From assembly GCA_902582315.1 (NCBI GenBank), contig CACHRP010000003.1, positions 62,001 through 126,000 of the forward strand: a stretch of DNA of 64,000 nucleotides, in the 5' to 3' direction. Shown piece by piece: positions 1 to 8,220 of this stretch (positions within the stretch are counted from its first letter, which is position 1; every line of letters starts with the position of its first letter). The position numbers and the translations under genes are program-made. This DNA comes from an uncultured Pelagibacteraceae bacterium. GTDB taxonomy: Bacteria; Pseudomonadota; Alphaproteobacteria; Pelagibacterales; Pelagibacteraceae. The notes below the pieces were generated by a model. It ran no database searches. It saw nothing but the letters and a program-made list of their open reading frames with translations, and was not told where the DNA came from.

Positions 1-53
1 AGGGTATAAATTCCAACAATTGCTATGCTAAGTAATATGTCAGTAGGATTCAT
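1..53 (-). CDS. N-terminal fragment of an unidentified, probably membrane protein
   Basis: An ATG at 53-51 on the minus strand opens a frame that stays open to the window edge, giving about 17 residues that begin MNPTDILLSIAIVGIYT. The stretch after the first five residues is hydrophobic, as in a first membrane segment or a signal anchor. It lies 44 bp downstream of the ATP-grasp gene on the same strand. It does not look like the start of an alpha-E protein, which is the usual neighbour of that gene. No clear Shine-Dalgarno is visible. The family cannot be named from this little sequence. Confidence 0.4.
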   Translation of the reverse strand, partial: MNPTDILLSIAIVGIYT

Positions 54-97
54 GATTGATATTGTATTTTATTTATTAATTAAAATAAATCCAAACT

Positions 98-1540
98 TTA
101 ATCAACGATAAGAGTATCTTTTGATCCGCCACCTTGAGAACTATTTACAATAGTACTACCCTTCCTCAAAGCTACTCGTGTTAATCCACCAGTAGTAACA
201 TAGTTTGTTTTACCAGTTAATATAAATGGCCTTAAATCTAAATGACGTGGTTCTATATCATTTTCTGTAATTGTAGGTGCGGTAGATAAAATTTCTAAAG
301 GTTGGGCTATAAATTCTCTAGGGTTTTTGTTAATCTTGCTGATTGTCTCCTCTATTTCTTTTTTAGGTGCCTTGGGTCCAATCATTATGCCATATCCTCC
401 AGATGCATTTGCAGGTTTAACAACTAGTCTAGAAATATTTTCAATAACATATTTTCTTTCTGTTTCATTATGACATAGATAAGTTTCTACTTGATCTAAA
501 ATAGGCTGTTCGCCTAAATAATAAGTAATCATTTTATTTACATATGAATAAACAACTTTATCGTCAGCAACACCTGTTCCAATAGCATTTATAATACCGA
601 CATTTTTTTTTAACCAGCATTTAAATAAACCAGGAACACCAATCATAGAGTCTTTATAGAAAGCTTTAGGATCCAAGAAATTGTCATCCAATCTTCTATA
701 TATACAATCAACTTTCAAAGGTCCTTTGACTGTTTTCATGTATACATTATCATTTTCAACAAAAAGATCTTTCCCCTCAACTAAAGCAATTCCCATTTGA
801 TCAGCTAAAAACTCATGTTCAAAATATGCTGAGTTATAAACTCCAGGAGTTAATAAAACCATATGAGGATTAGAAGTTTTTCTTGGTATGCACTCTAACA
901 TGCAGTTATAAAGTTTATTAGTATACTGATGTATAGAAGCTACTTTATATCTTGTAAATAATTCTGGGAATACGTCCCGCATTACCATTCTATTTTCTAA
1001 CATGTAAGAGACACCTGATGGTACGCGTAAATTATCTTCTAAAACTAAATAATTACCTGCTTTATTTCTAATTAGATCAATACCTGAAATATTTGCCCAA
1101 GCTTTATATTTAGGAGAAAAACCCTCACACTCTTTTACATAATACGGAGATTTATAAATAATATCTTTTGGAACGATATTATCTTTAAAAATTTTCTTTT
1201 GATTATAAACATCATCTATAAATAAATTTAATGCTTTTGCTCTTTGTTTTAAACCTTTCGAAACTTTATTCCATTGTTTCTTAGGTATTATCCTTGGAAT
1301 AATATCTAAAGGCCATCTTTTTTCTTCTGCCCTATTATTTGCCGCATAGACTCTAAAATTTATTCCTCTTGCGTTTATTGTGCTTTGACAATTTTTTTCA
1401 ATTTCTTGAAGTTTCTTTTTCCCGTGCCTTTCTAAAATATTAGAGATTATAGAAGCATGCTTCCTTAACTTGTTATCCTCTGTAATATAACCATCATATG
1501 CATCACCAGAATTATAGTTTTTCCAAAATTTAGAGACCAT
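98..1540 (-). CDS. Circularly permuted type 2 ATP-grasp protein
   Basis: This 480-residue protein belongs to the circularly permuted ATP-grasp family (DUF404/DUF407 type), whose members are thought to form amide or peptide-like bonds using ATP. Supporting features are the DAYDGYI-like N-terminus, the stretch around EDNLRVPSGVSYMLENR, the KPANASGGYG glycine-rich loop and the C-terminal SSQGGGSKDT motif that ends the family. I chose the ATG at 1540 because the longer frame begins with TTG and adds ten residues unlike the family start. It is transcribed away from the Anbu protease at 1646, a known partner family. The substrate is unknown. No alpha-E or transglutaminase gene follows it here. Confidence 0.85.
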   Translation of the reverse strand: MVSKFWKNYNSGDAYDGYITEDNKLRKHASIISNILERHGKKKLQEIEKNCQSTINARGINFRVYAANNRAEEKRWPLDIIPRIIPKKQWNKVSKGLKQRAKALNLFIDDVYNQKKIFKDNIVPKDIIYKSPYYVKECEGFSPKYKAWANISGIDLIRNKAGNYLVLEDNLRVPSGVSYMLENRMVMRDVFPELFTRYKVASIHQYTNKLYNCMLECIPRKTSNPHMVLLTPGVYNSAYFEHEFLADQMGIALVEGKDLFVENDNVYMKTVKGPLKVDCIYRRLDDNFLDPKAFYKDSMIGVPGLFKCWLKKNVGIINAIGTGVADDKVVYSYVNKMITYYLGEQPILDQVETYLCHNETERKYVIENISRLVVKPANASGGYGIMIGPKAPKKEIEETISKINKNPREFIAQPLEILSTAPTITENDIEPRHLDLRPFILTGKTNYVTTGGLTRVALRKGSTIVNSSQGGGSKDTLIVD

Positions 1541-1645
1541 TTGTAAATGTTTAATAATTCGCAAAAACAATCAATTGCATTATAGATATATCAGATATGC
1601 TAATTTTAAATTGTATGATAAATAATAAATTAAATAATAATAATT

Positions 1646-2371
1646 ATGACTTATTGCATAGGAATTAAAGCAAATGATGGTATTGTATTTGCATCAGATT
1701 CAAGGACAAATGCAGGTTTAGACAATGTAAACATATATTCGAAAATGTTTACTTACGATGTGGGAGACAGATCGATTATTATAGTAACTTCCGGTAATCT
1801 TGGAACGTCGCAAGCCGTATATAAATCAATTGAAAATGATTTAAAAGATACATCTGGAGTAATGAATTTAAATACATGTAAAAGTTTTGACCAAATAGCT
1901 TCTTACATTGGATCTTTAAATACTGAACACTCTTCACCAAAAGGCATTAATACAGACACTGTTCTTTTAGGATCAACATTTATAGTTGGAGGACAGATTA
2001 AAGGTCAACCCTTAGAATTATATTTAATATACCCTCAAGGAAATTATATTAAGCCCGCAGATAGCAAGCCATATTTGGTAATAGGTGAAGTAAAGTATGG
2101 CAAGCCAATTTTAGATAGAGTAATTAAACCTGATGTATCGGTAGGTGATGCGTCTCGATGTGCAATGATTTCCATGGACTCAACTTTAAAAAGTGACTTG
2201 ACCGTTGGACCTCCGATAGATTTTGCAGTTTATAAAAAGGATGAATTAAAGATTGCTTCGAAAAAATGCTTGAATATTAACGATGATGAATACTCAAAAG
2301 TATGTAACCAGTGGTCAGATGGTATTTTTAAAATTTTTGACTCTTTTCCCAGATTTGATTGGGAAAAATAA
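1646..2371 (+). CDS. Anbu-type proteasome-like peptidase
   Basis: This 241-residue protein is an Anbu (bacterial proteasome homologue) family Ntn hydrolase. The N-terminus MTYCIGIKANDGIVFASDSRTNAG is diagnostic: Thr2 would become the catalytic nucleophile after removal of Met1, followed by the conserved Asp/Ser of the DSRTNAG strand-loop. Length is usual for Anbu. It has no HslU- or ClpX-like ATPase nearby. The divergent ATP-grasp gene at 98-1540 matches the genomic association known for Anbu, so the two probably act in one peptide-tagging or processing pathway. That role is inference; no substrate is established. Confidence 0.9.
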   Translation: MTYCIGIKANDGIVFASDSRTNAGLDNVNIYSKMFTYDVGDRSIIIVTSGNLGTSQAVYKSIENDLKDTSGVMNLNTCKSFDQIASYIGSLNTEHSSPKGINTDTVLLGSTFIVGGQIKGQPLELYLIYPQGNYIKPADSKPYLVIGEVKYGKPILDRVIKPDVSVGDASRCAMISMDSTLKSDLTVGPPIDFAVYKKDELKIASKKCLNINDDEYSKVCNQWSDGIFKIFDSFPRFDWEK

Positions 2372-2389
2372 ATTTAGAAAATAAAAGCG

Positions 2390-3583
2390 TTAACCTTTTA
2401 CACTTCCAGCTGTTAAACCACTTACTAAATATTTTTCAAAATAAATAAATATTACAAGCACAGGTAATGTAACAATTACTGATCCTGCCATTAAGTACTG
2501 CCTTGGTGTTTCAGCATCTCCAGTTAAATATTGTATAGCCCTTGAAAGTGTAAAAGATTTTGGATTATCTAAAAACATCAAAGAAAACAAAAATTCATTC
2601 CAAGCTATCATAAACACATATAACGCAACAGATGCAATCGCAGGAAGACTCAATGGAATTATAATTTTTAAAATGATGCCAAACCAACTATGACCATCCA
2701 TAATTCCAGCATCTTCGATCTCTTTGGGAATACTTTTGAAGTAACCTTGTAACATATAAATTGCTACAGGTAAGGTAGTTGCGGTGTAAACAATCAAAAG
2801 ACCTACAACTGAGTTTCTTAAACCAAGTTGACTAAAGACTGTATACAAAGGAATTACAAGAACTATAGCTGGAAACATATAAATGATTAATATTGACGAG
2901 GATAGAAAAGTTTTACCAAAAAAGTTTAATCTAGCTACGGCATAAGCTGCAGGAATTGCAAACATCAAAGTTATTATTACTGTTCCAATAGAAACAAGTG
3001 AGCTTATAAGAATATATCTTCCAAAATTATAGGTATCAAAGATAACGAAATATGATTTGAATAAATCAGATAAATCTTTTTTAAAATCTAAGCTGAAATC
3101 TAAAGGATTAACTAATAAGGCAATTTGGGTTTTAAAACTGGTCACAAGCATTATGTAAAATGGAAACAAAATCACAAAGGCAAAAAATATAATTCCAAAG
3201 AGAGTTATAAAATCAAAAATTATTTTTTCTGATACGAAATCTTCTTTTAAATAATTTAAATTATAATTTTTAACTTTGTGTGAAAAAAATAAGATAACTA
3301 TAAATACACTAATATAATACCAAATTGGAGCACTCTCATTAATATATAGATAAAAAATTGTAAATATTGATGTGAAAGAAAAAATCTTTATAAAATGATT
3401 TAATTTATTCCCAACAACTAACAGCCCGAGAGATAAACATATTCCAAGAATGAAATTTTGACCAATGTTTAGATTTGTAAAATCTATGCCTTGTAAGGTA
3501 GACATTATTTTTAATATAGATAACAAGCATAATAAAAATATAGATGATGTTAATAAATATATAGTTAATGACTTAAATTTCAT
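2390..3583 (-). CDS. Sugar ABC transporter permease, MalG type, with extra N-terminal membrane region
   Basis: This is the second inner-membrane permease of a carbohydrate ABC importer (CUT1 family). Its last 270 or so residues carry the MalG-like core: the FPFYIMLVTSFK first helix, and the EAA loop IPKEIEDAGIMDGHSWFGIILKIIIPLSLP that docks on the ATPase. The protein is about 397 residues where MalG-like proteins are usually near 280; the added 115 or so residues contain about four hydrophobic segments of unknown role. I prefer the ATG at 3583, preceded by AAAAGG, over a TTG 15 bases upstream. It overlaps the MalF-type gene by 11 bp, so the two are translationally coupled. Confidence 0.88.
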   Translation of the reverse strand: MKFKSLTIYLLTSSIFLLCLLSILKIMSTLQGIDFTNLNIGQNFILGICLSLGLLVVGNKLNHFIKIFSFTSIFTIFYLYINESAPIWYYISVFIVILFFSHKVKNYNLNYLKEDFVSEKIIFDFITLFGIIFFAFVILFPFYIMLVTSFKTQIALLVNPLDFSLDFKKDLSDLFKSYFVIFDTYNFGRYILISSLVSIGTVIITLMFAIPAAYAVARLNFFGKTFLSSSILIIYMFPAIVLVIPLYTVFSQLGLRNSVVGLLIVYTATTLPVAIYMLQGYFKSIPKEIEDAGIMDGHSWFGIILKIIIPLSLPAIASVALYVFMIAWNEFLFSLMFLDNPKSFTLSRAIQYLTGDAETPRQYLMAGSVIVTLPVLVIFIYFEKYLVSGLTAGSVKG

Positions 3584-4832
3584 TTGCCTTTTTTCCAATT
3601 AATTTAAAATAAATAAACATAAAAATAATAAGTAATAAGACTATTACTATAGAGACAGCAGATCCCATACCAATATCTGATATTGCAAAACCTTGTTGAT
3701 AAACATTTATCGGTAATGTCCTAGTTCCAGATGCACCACCAGTTAATAAAAAAATATCCTCGAATTTATTAAAATTCCAAATAAATCTAATCATAAATAA
3801 AATTGATATGATTGCTGTTATTTGCGGAAGTGTAATATGAATAAACTTTTTAAGCGGCCCTGCTCCATCAACTTCTGCAGCTTCATATAAATCTTTTGGG
3901 ACAGCTTGTAGTCTCGCAAGAATAAATAGAAAAGCTAGAGGAAAATATCGCCAAATCTCAAAAAATATAACTGTGGTTAAAGCTAATCTTAATTTTAATT
4001 CAAAACCAAAAATGTTCATCACCATATATTTTTGACCCAGTAAATTAATTGGTTCATCAAAAATGTTAAAATTTACCATCAAAGCATTGAAGGTTCCGCT
4101 ATTCGGATCAAGTAATAAAGTCCATGTATAAGCTAGAGCTACCACAGGCCCAACATAAGGAAAAAGCAAAATACTTCTCATAAATGATCTGCCATAAAAA
4201 TTTTGATTTACAAGCTGCGCAGCTAAAATTCCAAAAAATATTGCTCCAATTGTACCAAAAAAAGTGAAGTAAAATGTAGTTAAAAGTAAATCAAGAAAAT
4301 CATTTTCATAAAAAACTTTCTTGAAGTTCTTTAATGTAAAATTTGTAGTTAGAAGAATGTTGTCAGCTTTTCCACTTAAAGACGGTTTTTGAGATTTAAT
4401 TACTTCTTTATCTATTTCATTATTATTTTCATCTTTAATTAATACCTCAAAATTTTCTCTATATTTAGCTTTCCATTCACCAAACTGACATTTAATTATC
4501 TTTGATTTAAATTCACATCTAGAATCTAGATCTACAGGTATTACATTGCTCGGAAGTTTATCCTTAAATTCAACATCTGAAATTTTTTGAATTAAAGAGC
4601 TATTTCTTAATTTATAAACAATTTTTAATTCAGAATTATTATCTGATATGCTTTTGACAATTTTTTTTGCTCTTGGTTCTGGAATTCTAATATCTTTTAA
4701 ACTAACTTCTTTAAAGCTAATCCAAATATTTGCAAAAATAGGAAATAATATTATAGAAAAAACTAAAAAAACTGCTGGTAAAAGTAATGTATATGCAGTT
4801 CTTTTTTCTATTTTAGATAAAGTGTCACTCAT
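3573..4832 (-). CDS. Sugar ABC transporter permease, MalF type, with periplasmic insert
   Basis: This 419-residue CUT1 permease pairs with the MalG-type protein downstream. The C-terminal part carries the binding-protein-dependent transport fold, including the EAA loop VPKDLYEAAEVDGAGPLKKFIHITLPQ. Between the first membrane helix (about residues 12-35) and the second (about 160-185) lies a hydrophilic region of about 120 residues rich in beta-strand-like alternation, with two cysteines ten residues apart that could form a disulfide. This recalls the periplasmic P2 loop of E. coli MalF in position, though no sequence similarity is claimed. The gene follows the binding-protein gene across a terminator-like hairpin that ends 3 bp before its ATG. 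Confidence 0.88.
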   Translation of the reverse strand: MSDTLSKIEKRTAYTLLLPAVFLVFSIILFPIFANIWISFKEVSLKDIRIPEPRAKKIVKSISDNNSELKIVYKLRNSSLIQKISDVEFKDKLPSNVIPVDLDSRCEFKSKIIKCQFGEWKAKYRENFEVLIKDENNNEIDKEVIKSQKPSLSGKADNILLTTNFTLKNFKKVFYENDFLDLLLTTFYFTFFGTIGAIFFGILAAQLVNQNFYGRSFMRSILLFPYVGPVVALAYTWTLLLDPNSGTFNALMVNFNIFDEPINLLGQKYMVMNIFGFELKLRLALTTVIFFEIWRYFPLAFLFILARLQAVPKDLYEAAEVDGAGPLKKFIHITLPQITAIISILFMIRFIWNFNKFEDIFLLTGGASGTRTLPINVYQQGFAISDIGMGSAVSIVIVLLLIIFMFIYFKLIGKKANEI

Positions 4833-4835
4833 AAG

Positions 4836-4870
4836 AAAAAAGCGGATAATAATACATTACCCGCTTTTTT
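4836..4870 (-). terminator. Terminator-like hairpin between sugar-binding protein and permease genes
   Basis: On the minus strand a perfect 10-bp stem (AAAAAAGCGG paired with CCGCTTTTTT) encloses a 15-nt loop, with the T tract forming the 3' arm and ending 3 nt before the permease ATG at 4832. It sits in the 51-bp gap after the binding-protein stop at 4884. As an intrinsic terminator or processing site it would let the binding protein be made in excess over the permeases. The symmetrical A and T runs also make it a possible terminator on the plus strand, where no gene ends. Confidence 0.7.
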
Positions 4871-4883
4871 TAAATCTTATTGA

Positions 4884-6212
4884 CTAAAACTTAGCTAATT
4901 CAGCGTTAATTTTCTTAACTGCCTCATCAACTGAAATTTGATCATCAATGAATTCTCTTGTGATTCTATTTAAGAATTGAGAATTAATTATTTTTGATGC
5001 TCTTGAAAGCTCTCCTTCTTTAACTCCCCATCTGCTAGCAGTATCTAATCCTGCAACAATGTTATTAATAACATCAGAAGAATAAAGATCTGTTAAAGGA
5101 GCCTTTCTGTCCACGCCAACAGGAAGTTTGCTCCAAGCTTTTGTATAAGCATTTGGATCACTTGAATTTCCTCTTCTTACAGGAAATTTTCCTTCAGGGG
5201 CAATACCTAATGTTGCTGTGTAACCTTCGTTCATTGAATACATAATGAATTTTTTAGCTTCATCCGTATCTGCATCTGCAGTTATTCCAAAATATCTAAT
5301 GTCAGCCCAAGCTGCTCCTTTTTTATTGTTAGGACCACTAAAATTAGTAATGAAACCAGTTTTTTGAGCTAACTCATTAGAGGTTGGATCAACGTTAAAT
5401 GTTGGTGGTGCTGAGTCTCTTAAACCAGCTAACTCATCCATTATAAATGGTGACCAAATTATCATTGGTGTTCTTCCAGCAAAATATAAAGCTCTTGATT
5501 GCTTCCAAAATAATTCACCTTTAGGACTAGCCTTAGCTAAAACTTTATAAAATTCTAGAGAATTTTTCAAAGCTTTGCCTTGTTTCTTTGTTCCACCTTT
5601 TTTAACAAGATTTACTCCATTTGCTAAAAGTACATGCTCTAAAACCTGACTCATAAAATTTTCATCAGTTTTTGTTGCTGCAACAAAACCATACATATTA
5701 TCATTTGATAAAGTGTTAATTGCTTTAACTATATTTGCGTAGTTTGTTGGTGGCTCAAGACCTGCTTTTTGAAATAAGTCTTTTCTGTAAACGACCATTT
5801 GCGTCCAACCATCAACCGGAACAGCTGCAATCTTTGAACCAGACTTAGCCATGTCTAATGCTCCAGGAGCAAAAGTTTTTTTACCCAAATCTTTTACTAC
5901 AGCATTATTTGCATCAACATCCAAGATACCAGCTTCTGCCCAAGGCAACACATATTGTAATGTATGATAAATTACATCTGGTAGATCACCAGCAGCTGCA
6001 GCTGCTGTTGCTCTTGTTCCAAGATCTTTTTCCTCTACAGGAATAACTTCAACCTTAATACCAGATTGAGCTTCAAAAGCTTTTGCCATCTCCTGTTGTT
6101 TAGCCATTCTTGCTGGCTGGACTTCAGTCGTCCAAAATTTAATGTCAGCAAAACTAGCATTTGACATTAAAAAAGCGAGAAGAGCGAATTTGATTATTAT
6201 TTTTTTTAACAT
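4884..6212 (-). CDS. Sugar ABC transporter periplasmic binding protein
   Basis: This 442-residue extracytoplasmic solute-binding protein (family 1, CUT1 carbohydrate type) delivers its ligand to the two permeases downstream. A signal peptide is clear: MLKKIIIK charged start, hydrophobic core, cleavage after SNASFA, mature protein beginning DIKFWTTEVQPAR. The mature part has typical landmarks such as KAFEAQSGIKVEVIPV and the PVDGWTQMVVYRKDLFQKAG hinge region. The ligand cannot be read from sequence; an alpha-glucoside, or glucosylglycerate given the adjoining genes, is a reasonable guess. A strong Shine-Dalgarno precedes the ATG, consistent with high expression. Confidence 0.92.
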   Translation of the reverse strand: MLKKIIIKFALLAFLMSNASFADIKFWTTEVQPARMAKQQEMAKAFEAQSGIKVEVIPVEEKDLGTRATAAAAAGDLPDVIYHTLQYVLPWAEAGILDVDANNAVVKDLGKKTFAPGALDMAKSGSKIAAVPVDGWTQMVVYRKDLFQKAGLEPPTNYANIVKAINTLSNDNMYGFVAATKTDENFMSQVLEHVLLANGVNLVKKGGTKKQGKALKNSLEFYKVLAKASPKGELFWKQSRALYFAGRTPMIIWSPFIMDELAGLRDSAPPTFNVDPTSNELAQKTGFITNFSGPNNKKGAAWADIRYFGITADADTDEAKKFIMYSMNEGYTATLGIAPEGKFPVRRGNSSDPNAYTKAWSKLPVGVDRKAPLTDLYSSDVINNIVAGLDTASRWGVKEGELSRASKIINSQFLNRITREFIDDQISVDEAVKKINAELAKF

Positions 6213-6217
6213 AGTTT

Positions 6218-6224
6218 CCCCCTT
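6218..6224 (-). promoter_or_regulatory. Strong ribosome binding site of the sugar-binding protein gene
   Basis: AAGGGGG on the minus strand lies five bases upstream of the binding-protein ATG at 6212. Most genes in this window have weak or no Shine-Dalgarno, so this site fixes the start and suggests strong translation. The rest of the 110-bp divergent gap (6213-6322) should hold promoters for both the transporter and the ATPase operon, but I see no unambiguous elements. Confidence 0.65.
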
Positions 6225-6322
6225 ATGATTTTCCCTATGAAATTTTTATTGCATAAATCTATCAGTGTAATAAATTTTTAACAACACTTAATGGTTTTTT
6301 AAAATCGCTATAAATTTAGCAA

Positions 6323-7375
6323 ATGTCAGAAATTATAATTAAAAATCTAAACAAATCTTTTGGCAATAACAAAGTAATTAATAATTTTAATATAAAAATT
6401 ACTGATGGTGAATTTATTGTATTAGTAGGACCATCTGGTTGTGGAAAGTCTACGTTGTTAAGAATGATTTCAGGTCTTGAAAAAGTTGATGAAGGAGAAA
6501 TTTTTTTAGATAACAAAGTAATCAATAATTTAATTCCTTCAAAAAGAGGAATAGCAATGGTTTTTCAATCATATGCTTTATATCCACACATGAATGTTTA
6601 TGAAAATATGTCTTTCGGTCTTAAAATGGAAAAACTTTCTAAAAATGATATTGAGAAAAAAGTAAACGAGGCCGCTAAAACTCTTCAAATTCAAGATTTG
6701 CTTAATAGAAAACCAAAAGAACTTTCTGGAGGTCAAAGACAAAGAGTTGCTATAGGTAGAGCGATAACAAGAAATCCAAAACTTTTTTTATTTGATGAAC
6801 CACTATCCAATTTAGATGCAGCATTAAGATCAGAGATGAGAGTAGAAATTTCAAAACTTCATAAGAAAATGAATTCTAATATTATTTATGTCACTCATGA
6901 TCAGGTTGAAGCAATGACACTGGCTGACAGAATAGTGATTTTAAATAATGGAAATATAGAACAGTTTGGTACACCTAATGAAATTTATGCTGATCCAAAT
7001 AATGTTTTTGTTGCAGAATTTATTGGTTCACCGAAGATGAATATAATTAAATTAGAAAAAGAGAATATAGTTAATAATAATACAATAAATTTTTTTAATA
7101 ATGAAATTGTATTTAAAAATAACAATTTTAAAGATGAAATTTATTTAGGTATAAGGCCTGAGCACATAAGTGTAAAAGATTCTCATCCAATAAAGATAGA
7201 TGTTAAAGTTGATCTTGTAGAAAATTTAGGATTTGAAAAAATTATTTACTCAACTGCTTCGAACAAAGAGATTAATGTAAAAACATCAGATAATGTATCA
7301 GGTAAGACATTAAAAATATCTTTCTCAAAAGATAAAATATATCTGTTTGACAAAAATAGAAATAGGATAAGATAG
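6323..7375 (+). CDS. Sugar ABC transporter ATPase, MalK/UgpC type
   Basis: This 350-residue protein is the ATPase of the carbohydrate importer encoded divergently. It has Walker A GPSGCGKST (about residues 37-45), Q-loop, the ABC signature LSGGQRQRVAIGRA, Walker B LFLFDEPLSNLDA and the H-loop VTHDQVEAM. After about residue 235 comes a C-terminal OB/TOBE-like region with the conserved GIRPEHI segment, as in MalK, UgpC and MsmX. It leads a plus-strand operon with the glucosylglycerate enzymes, which links the transporter to that metabolism. Confidence 0.93.
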   Translation: MSEIIIKNLNKSFGNNKVINNFNIKITDGEFIVLVGPSGCGKSTLLRMISGLEKVDEGEIFLDNKVINNLIPSKRGIAMVFQSYALYPHMNVYENMSFGLKMEKLSKNDIEKKVNEAAKTLQIQDLLNRKPKELSGGQRQRVAIGRAITRNPKLFLFDEPLSNLDAALRSEMRVEISKLHKKMNSNIIYVTHDQVEAMTLADRIVILNNGNIEQFGTPNEIYADPNNVFVAEFIGSPKMNIIKLEKENIVNNNTINFFNNEIVFKNNNFKDEIYLGIRPEHISVKDSHPIKIDVKVDLVENLGFEKIIYSTASNKEINVKTSDNVSGKTLKISFSKDKIYLFDKNRNRIR

Positions 7376-7405
7376 TCAATAAAGATAAACCCAAAAAATT
7401 ATATA

Positions 7406-8203
7406 ATGAAAAAAAAACATTCAGTAATTATTTTTACTGATTTAGATGGTACACTATTAAATAGAGATACTTTTAAATTTGATGAAATAAAAGATTATAT
7501 AAAAAACCTTATTAGCAAGGGAATAATCATAATTCCTAATACAAGTAAAACTGAAGTTGAGATTGAAGATTTTAAAAAAAAACTAGATTTAAATTTACCC
7601 TTTATTTCTGAAAATGGGTCAGCAATATTTGGATTAGATAACATAAATAAAAATTTCCCAAATAATATTGTTTTAAGTAGGGAGAAAGAAATTACATTAA
7701 AAGTTTTTCAAAAAGAAGTACCTGAAAACCTTAGATCTAAATGTAAATTAATCTCAAAAATGGAAAGAAAAGTTCAACGTGAAATTTTTGGATTGCCGGA
7801 CAAAAATTTAAGAAACGTTCTTAATAGAAATTATTCAACACCTATTTTATTTAAAGGAAATAGTGAACAAAAAAAAGATTTATTTAAAATTGTAAAAAAT
7901 ATTGGTTTATCTCTTCACGAGGGTGGGCGTGTGATGAATATTTGCGATAATGTAAGTAAGCTAAAAGCGATGAATAGAGTTATTAAAATAATTAAAAAAA
8001 CTGAAGATGAAGTTAAAACAATTGGCGTTGGCGATAATTATAATGATCTAGACATGTTAAGAAATAGTAACATTGCATGTCTAGTATTTAACGATCGATT
8101 TCTTATGGAGCCAATAAATATAAATAATTGCTTAGTTTCGAAACAATCTGCTCCACTTGGATGGGAAGAAGTTGTCAAAATGGCGCTAGAAAAAATTAAA
8201 TAA
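7406..8203 (+). CDS. Glucosyl-/mannosyl-3-phosphoglycerate phosphatase, HAD family
   Basis: This 265-residue haloacid-dehalogenase hydrolase belongs to the mannosyl-3-phosphoglycerate phosphatase group (Cof-type cap). The catalytic aspartates are in FTDLDGTLLN (about residues 10-19), the Thr motif is in PNTSKT, and the metal-binding motif is GVGDNYNDLDML near residue 208. Next to a glucosyl-3-phosphoglycerate synthase, its likely reaction is removal of phosphate from glucosyl-3-phosphoglycerate to give glucosylglycerate in the cytoplasm. The assignment of sugar (glucose rather than mannose) comes from the neighbour. Spacing to the next gene is 17 bp. Confidence 0.85.
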   Translation: MKKKHSVIIFTDLDGTLLNRDTFKFDEIKDYIKNLISKGIIIIPNTSKTEVEIEDFKKKLDLNLPFISENGSAIFGLDNINKNFPNNIVLSREKEITLKVFQKEVPENLRSKCKLISKMERKVQREIFGLPDKNLRNVLNRNYSTPILFKGNSEQKKDLFKIVKNIGLSLHEGGRVMNICDNVSKLKAMNRVIKIIKKTEDEVKTIGVGDNYNDLDMLRNSNIACLVFNDRFLMEPININNCLVSKQSAPLGWEEVVKMALEKIK

Positions 8204-8220
8204 ACGGATTAAAATTTATT

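Noticed and set aside
1541..1645. Promoter elements between the ATP-grasp and Anbu genes
   Set aside because: The region is so A/T-rich that many -10-like hexamers occur by chance; no matching -35 or operator can be supported.
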